From Jacaranda mimosifolia (Eukaryota > Streptophyta > Magnoliopsida > Lamiales > Bignoniaceae): a stretch of 64,000 nucleotides of DNA. The stretch spans positions 1,674,001-1,738,000 of the forward strand of contig CM032125.1 of NCBI GenBank assembly GCA_018894105.1. The letters run 5' to 3'. The translations under genes were made by a program, and so were the position numbers. Of the stretch, positions 9,843 to 20,421 are shown piece by piece (positions within the stretch are counted from its first letter, which is position 1; each line of letters begins with the position of its first letter). The notes beneath the pieces are model-generated. The model had not been told where the DNA came from. It did no database searches and worked only from the letters and a program-made list of their open reading frames with translations.

Positions 9843-12559
9843 ACACACAAAGAAAAATTTCATAATTATAAATACCTCCTCCAATATGATGAAGATCTAT
9901 TAAAATGAATGTGATTTGTGAGATGTCTTGGATAAAATTTAATTATACCAACCGTTGGATAATTTTGAGAAATGAATAATTCAAATTACATAATACTTAT
10001 ATATTTATAAAAATATATATGAAAATATTTAAATATTTATATATAGACATATACCACCTCATCAGCTGCCATGGCCACCGTCACGTTGATGCCTTCGTAC
10101 AAGGGGTAGGGGGTTTGGGTGGGTGGAGGGTGATGAAGGCGGCGCTTGTGGTGGTTGTGATTGGTGTAAGGAAGATTCAGGAGACAATGGAGGAGAATTT
10201 TTTTTAAAAAAATTAAAGAAAAAAACTATTAAAATAATTATTGAATATATACTTTAAAATTACTAAAATTATACTGTCTATTGTTTTTATTTTTAATATT
10301 TAAAATTTTAATTTGAATAAATTAATTTAATATTTATGAAGTTTTATTAATAGTTAAATATTAAAATTTATTATGAATAATTTAAAATTATTAAAATTAC
10401 AGAAGCTTGAGAAATAAAAACTCGCATTTTTCTGAGAATATTTTTTTATTTTATTTATTTAGAGTTTGAATGTAAGTCAACATTTACTTAGTTCATGTAA
10501 ATAATTTTATATAATTTTTAAAATACTTAAAATTACCAAATACTATGTACATAAGCAATATTAAATTTACACCTCATAGTATGAAAAATACTACAAACTG
10601 GTCCAAAGGTATTTCTTTTCCATCACACTTAATGAACAATACAATAAGGGCAAATTTGAGTTTCTAACATTATTTTTAAATGAACCAAGTGGCTAATTAA
10701 TTCAGTGACATAGTTCTCATCGTTGTAGGTGTGAAATCTGGGGATTCAAACATTAACAAATTCTTAGTGTGTAAAATTGAGTTTATATTTGAATAGTTTG
10801 TTGGAAAAGTAATTATTATATAAAGTTTAATAGATTGTAGGTGGACAGATATAATAATAATTTTAATAAAGAGATAAGATATATAGGTTATTGAGATAAT
10901 GATATAGGGATTATTTGAGATTGTTTTTTGAGAATAAAAATAAAAGTGATGTCAGGTGAAAATGTGTAAAAAGTGATATGTTTCAATTTTTAAATAGTAG
11001 AAAATGTAAAAAGGGGATTTTGAAACTGAAAACAAACAGGCCCTAAAGGACCTACAACTTGTAAGAAGTTAGAAAATCAACCGGCATCTTTAGTAATTTT
11101 GAACTTTTTTGTAATTGAGTCGAACCTTAAGAGTATGCATAATTAATCCTTTTAAAAAATTATAATTCACAACGGACAAACTTAAGAATAAAAATATAAT
11201 GAAAAACTGTTGTTTCACCTTTCAACTTCTTCAAACTATATTTATTTTTTTGAGGCAACTCTCACCCCTTAGTTTCACCAAAATATCCTCATAGCTTTGC
11301 TTTTCCTGTTTTTCCACTACAGCCACCATTATATTTATGTCTAAAGGTGAGCAAAGTATGAAATGCCATGATCACTTACCCACCCAGGAATGGTTAAAAT
11401 ATATTGAACGAGAAGACTTCTTAATTACAAAAAGTTAGTCATTCTCAATTTGCATGATTGGAGAGAATCTACCAATTAGTTAAATGGTTGATTAGCAACC
11501 ATGAACCTAGCCTGCACTGTGGGAGCGACAATGGGCTCGAAGTTTAGCCGACTCGCCCCGGACCTATCTTGTTTCAGGTTGGTTTTGAAACTATAATTAA
11601 TGGGTCTTAAAGTGGGTTTTGGGTTTAATCTTTTAGAGCTGAACCCGCTCCATTACAACGTTATATATATGTATATATATCTATGTATTCTATATATTAT
11701 GAATATATTTTTATGTAGTGTGTATTTATATATAAGAAAAATTGTGCTGATTACATATATTATTCATATAAGAGTAATAACATTGTCGTATTAAATAATT
11801 ATGTATTCAAATATATATAAATAAATAAATATTTGTAATTTATAATTTTTTTAAAAATTAAAATATTCATGTATAAATTTTTTAAATAACTATTTTTTTG
11901 GATATTCAACATGTTATGATGATTTTTATTTTTATTTTTAAATTTTTTTTAAAATATTTAAACTTACAAAGCTGGTTTGACGGCTAATAAGTCCAACTAG
12001 CTAAATTTTGAGTCCGGAGCAAGCTAGGCAAGTCTTGAGTCTATAAAAACCTTGGTAGGCCAAATTCCGAATTTTGGTAAAATCGCTTAAGGCCCCCTCC
12101 ATTACAATCCTTACTGCACAAAAAAGTAAAATCATTCAAAATAGGGAGACTGAACACCTACGCCAACTAGCATCAGCATTAGAACTGGCATCTACCATCA
12201 CGATCATTATCTATTTTTTTTTTTTTTGCTTTTTTTGCTTAGTATATGTCCTCTTCCCCTTATGACTTTATTTTTCCTCTTTCGACCACCACCACCACCT
12301 TTCCCTTTCCGCCAACTTTGGCATAGCGTTGTTGAACTTTTGGCTTTTAAACCTCTTCATGGTGAAATTTCTTGCAAACATCAACTATATATGCATATTC
12401 TATATGTGATAAATTATATGCTATGTGTTTTTGAGTTATACTAATATTTATTAAATGCATAATTTTGCTTGGTTGTTGCTACTATAAGAAATAAATTAAA
12501 TGATCAATTAAATTTTCCATGGAAAACAAGAGTACCACAACTTTTGTCTTATTATATAT

Positions 12560-12592
12560 ACATATATATGTGTGTGTGTGTGTGTGTATATT
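12560..12592. repeat. TG microsatellite
   Basis: An interrupted TA run followed by (GT)n. The equivalent place in copy C (38,440) is a TA run. Confidence 0.8.
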
Positions 12593-12872
12593 AGGGTTAA
12601 ATTCATTTTCTCCACCATGTATTATGGGAGTTGTGTTAAAAATCCTTTTATACTATAAAAACCTTCAACATGAAACACCTCCCAAACCAACTAACAGTGT
12701 TAATGTTCAATGCTACATTACTAATATAGTTAATTTTAAAAAAAACTTGGCACACTTGGCTTTTTTTTTTTCTTTTTTAACAAAATATTAGCCTCGACAT
12801 CCTAATATTTTTGAGAAAAAAAAAGAAGCTCACATAGAAAATGCACAAAGTAGACTTAATTATCACCTATGA

Positions 12873-14720
12873 AAAGGGTAAATGTTACCAATAGTCCCTA
12901 TTATTTCGATTTAGTATCACTTTAGTTCTTAATATTTAAAATTTCTTCTTTTAGTTCATAACGTTAATATATCGTTTTCACTTTAGTCCCCAAAATCATT
13001 TTCCAGTAGTTTTTGGAGGGAAAATTGGCAAAGCTTGACATTTTTAAGGTAAAATTGTCAATTTATAGTTTTATATTCCACTTTAGTCACTATATAAGGT
13101 TTTATATTCCACTTTAGTCCCTATAGAAGGTTTTATATTCCAATTTAGTCCCTATGTTACTTTTTCTCTTTTTCTTTTTTTTATAAATATATGTCCATGT
13201 GTGTATATATATTTGTGTATAATATATGTGTATATATAATTGATACTAATATTAGTCACATGCTCATATATTATTGTTAATATTTAATAATATATTATTG
13301 ATATATTAATATCATTTGTGATACTATTATAATTAGTAATATTAATTATATGATGAGTAATATATTACTAATAATAAAGATTATATTATAATAATTTTAA
13401 TTATATTCATAATATGTAATATTAATTATAATACATGATACTAATAAATATTAAATTAATTTTATTATTATTAATAATATATATAATTAATCATAAGAAT
13501 AATAAGATTAATATTATCAATGATAATAATATTATTATTATGATAATATAATTATCTAATATTATTAGGACCATTATTAATAATATTGTTAATAATATAT
13601 TAATAGTAATATTACTGATAATCCAAGTAAGCAAAGACTTTTTCTAACAAGACAAAAAAAATGGTCATGTCAACTGGAAATTTGCCAACAAATTTCGGCA
13701 TGCCACATCAGCATTTTTGGTCTTTAATTAAAAAAAAAAAAATCTCATTTTTGAATCTAAACCCAATTTATTAAATTCTGATCATTTACTCTCTTGAAAG
13801 ATCTACCTAAAAATGTTATGCAATTTGAGAGCAGGGGATGAATTAAGCTTTGTAAAAATCTCTTGAAGTTTGGTTCATTTACAGAAAAACCCTAAATCTT
13901 TTAAAATTACAAATATTCCATCGCGACTAATAAATTTTCGTTAAAACTGACGAAACTTGTGAAATTCCTGTATTGTTCTTGAATGAAAGTTAAGGAGAAA
14001 AAAAAATAATAAAAAGCTAAAAGTTGAAAATGTGAAAAGTCTAAATACCCAATAGATGTTTGGCACTAAAATGCGAGTGTCACTCTTCATCTTCACTACA
14101 CTGCTCAAATAGACTACAGAAAACCATTCAAAGCCTCATTTTCACTCTGCCACTTCTCCATTAATGCCTCAACAGCTATAAATTTTACCTACGATGAGTT
14201 TTAGGATTAGGAAAACTAATCTGGGAGGGGATGTTCTTCGGCAATCGCATTGAAAAAGCTGGTCTTTTCACCAGAGCAAATTAAGGTTTCAAAGGAAAGA
14301 AAGATAGAATTTTAACACTATCTAATATAAGTTTTTTAGTTCGATCTTTGCATAAATGGGTCTATTTCTTCCTATTCTTTTGAAATTTGAACTTTTTTTG
14401 GTGTTGATCATAATGTATGGCTATTTTGCATACTTTCTGGTGTTGATCACAATGAATAAGAAAATTTATTATTTCTCTTATCATTTTTCCCACATGCTTG
14501 ACCTAAAAACTTCCTTATTATATTATTATATTATTATTATTTAATTTTGTTTAAATTAAGAAAAATATAAACATTATTTGTAAAAATAATCATTGATAGT
14601 TAAATTACATTACATCACGTTCCAATTTCGGGGACATAGCACGCGCGGCAATGCTCCTAAAGTCAAAAGGACTCAATAACACTAATCCATAGAATCAATT
14701 AAGAAAATATTAAAATTCAT
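12873..14720. other. Non-coding DNA, probable small transposon plus very AT-rich tract
   Basis: 12,880-13,150 has the 'ACTTTAGTCCCTA' repeated wording common in non-coding plant transposons, with three imperfect copies of a unit of about 30 bp (GGTTTTATATTCCACTTTAG) at 13,065-13,150. 13,200-13,620 is almost pure A/T with many ATTATTAATAAT palindromes. The remainder to 14,720 shows no recognisable protein; the open frame at 14,356-14,544 has no family resemblance. Confidence 0.5.
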
Positions 14721-15356
14721 GTGATATTATATATTATGAATATTTTAAATGTTGATGGTGGCGATGAACTTGAAATACAATCCGAACCACCACAAACTAA
14801 CACTCAAATTGAGTGTGACCCTCATATTGAAAGCGATCCTAATTGTTTTGGGTTTAAGAGCGGGGATGAGAGTGAGAAGGATGATGACTTTTTCGTTGAT
14901 TCCATTGTTGATGTTGAAGTTGAGTGGGATGGTATTCATGATGAGGGTGAGGAAGAAGGAAATGTGGGTGGTAGTGGGAAGGAAAAGAAAGCTGAAATTG
15001 AGAGTAGTAGTGAGGAAGAGATAGCATGGGACAGTAAGTTAGGTTCTGATGATGAGGAGAATGTGGATCGTGCACCAGTGTTCAACAGTAAACATAAATT
15101 TACTCCTAACTTTGCACTGGGCATGAAATTCAAAAGCAAAAATGTGTTCAGGCAAGCTGTCCATGCTAAAGCCATTCAGTCTATGAGAAACATAAAAATC
15201 AAGAAGAATAATAAAGAAAGAATTTATGCCAAGTGTGAGGGAGAGGGTTGTAAGTGGAAAATGCATGTATATAAAAGTAAGGGATGAAACTACTTTTTAG
15301 CTCCCAACATATAACTCAACTCATTCTTGCCAGCCAACATTTGATGTCCTTAAGAC
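14721..15356 (+). pseudogene. MULE transposase N-terminal fragment (second element)
   Basis: 188 codons from 14,721: an acidic, low-complexity N-terminal region (DDDFFVDSIVDVEVEWDG), then the MuDR DNA-binding region (FALGMKFKSKNVFRQAVHAK, YAKCEGEGCKWKMHVYKSKG). A frameshift near 15,284 moves the continuation DETTF, a TAG, LPTYNSTHSCQPTFDV into another frame. Everything after about 15,356, including the catalytic domain and SWIM finger, is missing, because the sequence joins a Helitron helicase fragment lying on the opposite strand. This is a different MULE copy from that at 527-8,440: the protein regions they share are clearly divergent. Confidence 0.8.
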
Positions 15357-16480
15357 AATAATCAACATTCTCAATTGCCCATCTCTGAGCTATGGGAGCT
15401 ACATCCCATATTAACAATTTTGCTTGACGCAATATCTTTGCAACTCTACTTTATTTGGATATAGTGCACTTGCTTGACTCATTTGCATCTATTGGTATTT
15501 TGAAAAGTGAATGTGCTGTTTGTCCTCTTGGCATTAATGTAGCTGCAACTCTAGATGTTGCAGTTGCAACTGCTATTTGTTTTTTTAGATCTAAGATGAG
15601 CAAGTAATGCACAATATATAAATGTTTTGCCAGTACCTCCTGGTCCATCAATAAAGAACATGCCACCTTTGTCATTTTGTACACACTCTAAAATCATTGT
15701 GAAAGCACTAAGTTGTTCAGGATTCAACTTTAGTGGGGCTTCATAATATTCGAAAGGTATTTCTATTAACATCTCATCTTGTATCTCTCTTGGCAAATTA
15801 TCATAGACATTACTAGTGCCAATTGGAATGCTTGGAGGATCATATGAATGTATGCTTTTCCCCATGCTTTCTAAAAATAAGGTTCACACTTTGCAAGGTT
15901 TTGGCCAGTTGTAGCTCAATTGAAGTTACTGATTCTTTTCTGAAATCTTCAAACAATGCTTCAAAGTATGTATCCCAAAAATTTCTTACATCTGTTGCAG
16001 CAATATAGACCAATATAATTGCAAATAATCTTCACAATTCATGTGGTATTTGAAAACCAATGGCTTCATCTAGACATTCAACAATACTTTGATCATATTC
16101 TAACAATCCTCTTTTTTGTGCTACTTCCTTGAAGCTTGAGCACTTAACCTATTTACTATTAGCAAATGTTGAAAAGATGTTGGCCCTTCGACATGATTTA
16201 AAAGCAATATGAGGTAATATCTTTCTGCTTCTATGGGATTTGCAGTATGTATACAACATATCACATTTCTTTTCTTCCTTTTGTTCCAACATTTACATTA
16301 CTTGTCCCAAACATAATGTTCTAGAAATTCTCTGTAAAAATATTTCCTTGCCTCTTCAGTTTTGAACACATAGATAAATATTCCGTGAGCATTGTTTCTG
16401 AGATGTGATCTGATTTGATATAGTTTGGAGTGATTAGGGTATAATAATTTCATGGATCAGAACATGTGTCAAATTTCTTA
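15340..16480 (-). pseudogene. Helitron Rep/helicase remnant (PIF1-like helicase domain)
   Basis: Read from about 16,480 down. The first block is the pre-helicase region of plant Helitrons (EEARKYFYREFLEHYVWDK, then CCIHTANPIEAERYYLILLL and NHVEGPTSFQHL). Next come WDTYFEALFEDF and the PIF1 helicase core: LNPEQLSAFTMIL, Walker A GPGGTGKTFIY (near 15,620-15,646), ATSRVAATLMPRGQTAHS, FKIPIDANESSKC, and a damaged Walker B WDVAPIAQRWAIENVD. Several frameshifts and stops interrupt it, for example near 15,550, and the rolling-circle Rep part is not visible. The family drives rolling-circle transposition; this copy is dead. It ends abruptly at a 12-base stretch shared with the MULE fragment. Confidence 0.85.
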
Positions 16481-17540
16481 ACCAATTTAATAAGAGTTAA
16501 TTCGTAAATACATATGGCAGTCTCATATCATTCGGAGTGGATTTATCATAACTCCAGGCTTGCACCAATGTTTGACAAACTGATGATTCAATAGGTGATC
16601 TTGTTGATTATTAGTTCAATTGATTTATTCACCGGTTCAATCGGTGTGCTAGTATAATTATATTTACTATTATATAAAAATATTAATATTAAAAAAGTCT
16701 ACAAAAATATATATAAGGAAAAAAATAAAAAGTTACTTACTATTTATGAAATTTTCTCTAAATTGTACTTCATAATAATATCCGTACATTAATTAAAATG
16801 TGAAATTAATTTCTTTAGTTTTATTTTAAAGAAAGTTTACTTGCTAGTTTAGAAAGAAAATGGTATGTTGGTTCAACTGATTTTGTATCGATTTGCATCG
16901 ATTGAAATTGGTTTCTTAACAAATTAGTTTTAATTATAAAATCGGATTGAACCTTGGTCGGTTCTCAATCAAATCGGTCGATTGACTAATTCAATCAGAT
17001 TTTTTGAACATTGATTTGGACTGATGGCAAACAAATATTGTTTGGAGTGATCAATTTCTCAAAACTCGAGATTTGATTCATCAACTCCAGTTCGATCTTG
17101 TTTAAATTGAATCCATTATTTTCTTCTTATAATTTTTAAAATATTAAAAATATATTTTAAATTATCATCAACATTTTTCAAATATGACGAGTAAAGAATT
17201 CAATTTTTTGTAAAGTCATAATTTCAAATATATATAAATGAAAGTATAATCTATTTATGAATTTCATATTCTTATTTGAATTTTACTATTGTACTTTCAT
17301 TTAATATGTACGTATACACACACAAACATATACATGGCATAAGTTCGTATTTAAATAAATCTATATAGTTTATACACAATAATTTTAATCGGGCTAATTT
17401 TGAAGCTTAAATGAAACACATGTATGCAAGCCGAACCACGACTAAATCTACAATGTTACAAATTGTTCTATGTCTAAATTGAACAATTATATATAGAAAC
17501 AAGAAAACTTGTGCCTATATACAACCTTTGAATCCTTATA
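16481..17540. other. Non-coding interval between Helitron remnant and MOM1-like fragment
   Basis: AT-rich, with wording such as ACCGGTTCAATCGGT and AATCGGTCGATTG repeated in both orientations around 16,600-17,000, which suggests a decayed small transposon. No coding sequence recognised. Confidence 0.4.
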
Positions 17541-17587
17541 AATCAAAGCCATACTCTCTTCTCATCCTAGGAAATTCCAGAGTAAAT

Positions 17588-18928
17588 TCACATCAAACCC
17601 ATAACTTTCCAAGTCATTTTTGACCTTATTGACATCCACCAAGAATGAAAAAAGCGACAATATTTCCCTTTTCCAGCAGCCTCAAAAGACAATAAGACTT
17701 CTAATTCTTCAACCTTTTTACTAAAATTGCAAAGCCCACACAATCTATTAGGACATGCGAACCAGTAGTTACCAACATTGATGTCATTTTCATGACAGCC
17801 TTTCAAACTACAAATGGACTTCTGAATAGCTCCGTCAGAAGCTTTATCGTTACTTTCATCTCTCGATTTGCCCACCACTCTTCGACTGCAATCATCACTA
17901 ACATCCTTTCCATTTCTGATTGGCACAGAGACAATGTCTTTGCTATTCTCATTGCAAATATTAGACGATTTATCTGGTACTTCCAGCTCCTTATCACCAT
18001 CTAATGAGATATGGTAAACATGTTATAGTACGGGTATAACTTGGTGTATTAAGAAACACCATATGCATCATCAGGCCAGCCCATGCAATTTTCAGGCTAT
18101 TTGACATAATCAGAAAGCACAAGCGCTTTCAACCAAAAAATAGAAATCTTTCACACAAGTCATTGTGTAACATGTTATAATGATAATGAAGAAGGATAAC
18201 AAACAGATATACTGGAGTGCAATACTATGGTCAAAAATGAATATCAATCTCCTACTAAAAGTGTTCCAGGTAAACGGAGAAGGTGCAGTAATGTAGAAAT
18301 GATGAACTTACCTGCCACAATATCCTTAATGCGCTGTCTTTTAAATAGAGCCTTGAAAGTCCGAGCACTCATTTTCTTTCTTTTCATGCCAACTGCTTCC
18401 AGGTTAAGTTCAGCTTTTTCAGATTCCATTGTCACCTTAATCAAGGCCTTCTCTTTCTTTCTCTTGGACTCCGGCAGACTAAGTTCTTTTGCGGATTTCT
18501 TGGAACCAGAGAACCGAATGATAATTTTTTCTTGCCCCTGTCAGACCTCCTCAGAGGACTCGGTGTATTATATTGCTCTAGTCTTTCAGATTTCCCCTTC
18601 ACGGGAGGTGTCAAAGACGGCATCCCCTTCTCAAGACGCTTGGACTTCCATGTACTTTGAGGGCTTGACATAGTTAATGATGTTTCTCTGGCTGACCTTC
18701 TTACACTGGAGACATCAGCTTTTCTTGGGCTATGCATTGACTTATCCGATTCATCCTTTCTAATATTTACTTTTTTCTTTGAACTATGGTCATCTGATTC
18801 CTCCTTTCTAATATTTTCTTTTTTCTTTGAACTATGGTCATCTGCTTCATCCTTTCTATTATTTGCTCTCTTTTTTTAACCATGGCCTTCTGCTTCGTAT
18901 TTACTTTTTCAGGCAGATCGGGTATCAT
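17588..18928 (-). pseudogene. MOM1-like: MOM1-like silencing factor, N-terminal fragment
   Basis: Read on the minus strand from 18,928. Exon 1 (18,312-18,928) has lysine-rich repeats, then SSVRRSARETSLT, KSKRLEKGMPSLTPPVKGKS and SPLRRSDRGKKKLS. A frameshift in an A-run near 18,520 is followed by SGSKKSAKELSLPESKRKKE, MESEKAELNLEAVGMKRKK and FKALFKRQRIKDIV. A donor GTAAG lies at 18,307-18,311 and an acceptor CAG-type site (ATTAG) at 18,001. Exon 2 (17,588-18,000) reads DGDKELEVPDKSSNICNEN. Both the RRSARET/SPLRRSDRGKK wording and the FKALFKRQRIKD block are what I know from the N-terminus of plant MOM1 proteins, which act in transcriptional gene silencing. Only about 330 codons of a protein of some 2,000 remain; the helicase-like and CMM2 parts are absent. 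The neighbouring Helitron remnant on the same strand suggests capture. Confidence 0.7.
18741..18872 (-). repeat. 54-bp tandem repeat within the MOM1-like exon
   Basis: The block around GAACTATGGTCATCTG(A/C)TTC occurs at about 18,780 and 18,834 with the same 54-bp period and a partial third copy. It encodes repeated DDHSSKKK-NIRKDE on the minus strand, an in-frame 18-residue duplication. Confidence 0.8.
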
Positions 18929-20126
18929 TCACCATCCTTCTCAGCTGCATTGATAGCCACAAATTTTGCAGACTTAGAACTCCACCAACATCAAGACAAG
19001 CAAAAGTATAGGGGATGAAGAATTGAAAGTCAAAACAATAGAGACTAAGCGTTGTTTTGAACTTACTGCTGCTAAATATCTATCTTTTAGATAAGTTGGA
19101 AACTTCCCTAGAGCCACACTAAAACTATCAATTGACATTGCTCAATTTAAGTGTAATTAGCGATATTTTTACACTATCTGTAATTCGAACATTCATCTCT
19201 AGTTAAATATAGAGAAACATTTTAAACATATCCCCACAACAAAAACCAGTCAAGAAAAAGAAAATTAAAACAAAATCACTGCACATACTTCAAGAATACA
19301 AAAATCTGGAAAAAGAAAACTATACTTTAAGAAAAAGACTTACTCCAAAGAAAATAAGGGTCGCTTTGATAACCGGCTTTTGATTCTCCCTATTTTTCTC
19401 CTCTTCAGCTGATATTTTTTGTTTTAAATGTTCTTTCTCTTTTTTTCGTTGAAGGGAATGATCAAACCGTTGGAAAGAAGAATCCCACTTTCAGGGCTAA
19501 TTGGTTAGTGGGAGAAAAGAAAAGGGAATTGTAGGTGCAACTTGTGAGCGTGGGAAACCCAAGAATCATTTCGCCCAGATGATAAAGAAAATGATAAAGA
19601 GACCCTATCACTCATTATCCATCAATCCCAATAATCATTCATTGGATAGTTAATTGATTTGGATGAATACTTGCCCGCTGATACTGAAAATTTTGTGAAT
19701 GATATTTACTGTTGAAAGAGACTTTTGATCATATGCAGGCACATTTTTTCATAAGTAATTGATAATTGATAATTACCATCAATCCCAATAATCATTCATT
19801 GGATAGTTAATTGATTTGGATGAATGCTTGCCCGCTGATACTGAAAATTTTGTGTTCTTTCTCTATTGAACAGAATTATATGTAGTCAAAAGGCATAATA
19901 AAGCATAATAAATGTGATTTATATATATATATATATAAATCTAATTTAATAATTTAATTATAATTTACCACTAATCTATATATATTAAATATAAAACTTT
20001 CATTAAATAGAGACATTTTTGTCTCCACATGAAAAGGAAGAAACAAATATGCTCATTCATACTTTTATAGGTAGTATAGATATAGATATAGATAAAGATA
20101 TAGATAGTATAGATATAGACAGATAG
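18929..20126. other. Non-coding interval upstream of the MOM1-like fragment, with repeats
   Basis: No supported gene. It holds a 79-bp near-perfect direct repeat (19,619-19,697 and 19,776-19,854), a TA microsatellite (19,918-19,938), and at 20,010-20,126 a block that matches, in reverse, 44,215-44,340. The shared wording is a GATATAGATATAG run, then ACTACCTA(T)AAA-type sequence next to AGTATGAATG and CCTTTTCAT. That wording resembles the 5' ends of plant Helitrons read on the minus strand. Confidence 0.5.
19619..19854 (+). repeat. 79-bp direct repeat, two copies 157 bp apart
   Basis: Copies at 19,619-19,697 and 19,776-19,854 differ at one base (GAATACTTG against GAATGCTTG). The near identity points to a recent local duplication. 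Confidence 0.95.
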
Positions 20127-20421
20127 AATGTTATGATAGAATCAAGAAATTAGAATAATATATTAAGATTGTAACCTCAAAAACATTTTCCCCTTAGACC
20201 AAGAATTGGACAGATTCATTGGATTCCCTGTTATAAGATTTTCTACTCATGGAGGAAATATTTTATTTGGTATTACAAATTTATGGAACCCATTGCCTTA
20301 TCCTAGGATAAGATAATAAGCTAAATTAAAAATCTAAATAATGAGTTGACGATATTCATTTGCACATAAAAATCATATACATACCTTCATTGCTCAAATA
20401 TGTATGGGCTGAAATATTATT
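20127..20421. repeat. Beta-glucosidase 3' flank, copy 1
   Basis: Same sequence as 22,851-23,131 and, more diverged, 54,770-55,045: AGAATGTTATGATAGAATCA, then GATTCCCTGTTATAAGAT, CTTATCC(T/C)AGGATAAGATAA and CATTTGCACATAAAAA. At the other two sites it leads into a beta-glucosidase C-terminal remnant on the minus strand; here it runs directly into NLR pseudogene 1. Confidence 0.85.

Larger units (their letters stand above)
8442..12872 (-). repeat. Segmental duplication copy A: inverted copy of the NLR upstream region
   Basis: Read on the minus strand, this matches 38,110-41,200 in order. Landmarks: 12,790-12,870 with about 38,150-38,250; the ATGGAAAA block at 12,510 with 38,500; the (TGG)n block at 12,290 with 38,740; GCCGTCAAACCAGCT at 11,975 with 39,410; the leader-like block 11,170-11,400 with 40,100-40,340; CATGGCAGCTG at 10,065 with 40,780; and 8,463-8,700 with 40,970-41,197. 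Identity by eye is roughly 75-85% with many indels. No coding sequence is present; small open frames within it are not genes. An insertion of about 1.1 kb (8,702-9,825) is unique to this copy. Confidence 0.85.

Noticed and set aside
12519..12791. 90-codon plus-strand frame
   Set aside because: It runs through a TG microsatellite and a dispersed repeat within copy A.
14745..15266. Frames opposite or out of phase with the MULE fragment at 14,721
   Set aside because: Shadows of the acidic transposase frame, which is the only one with family motifs.
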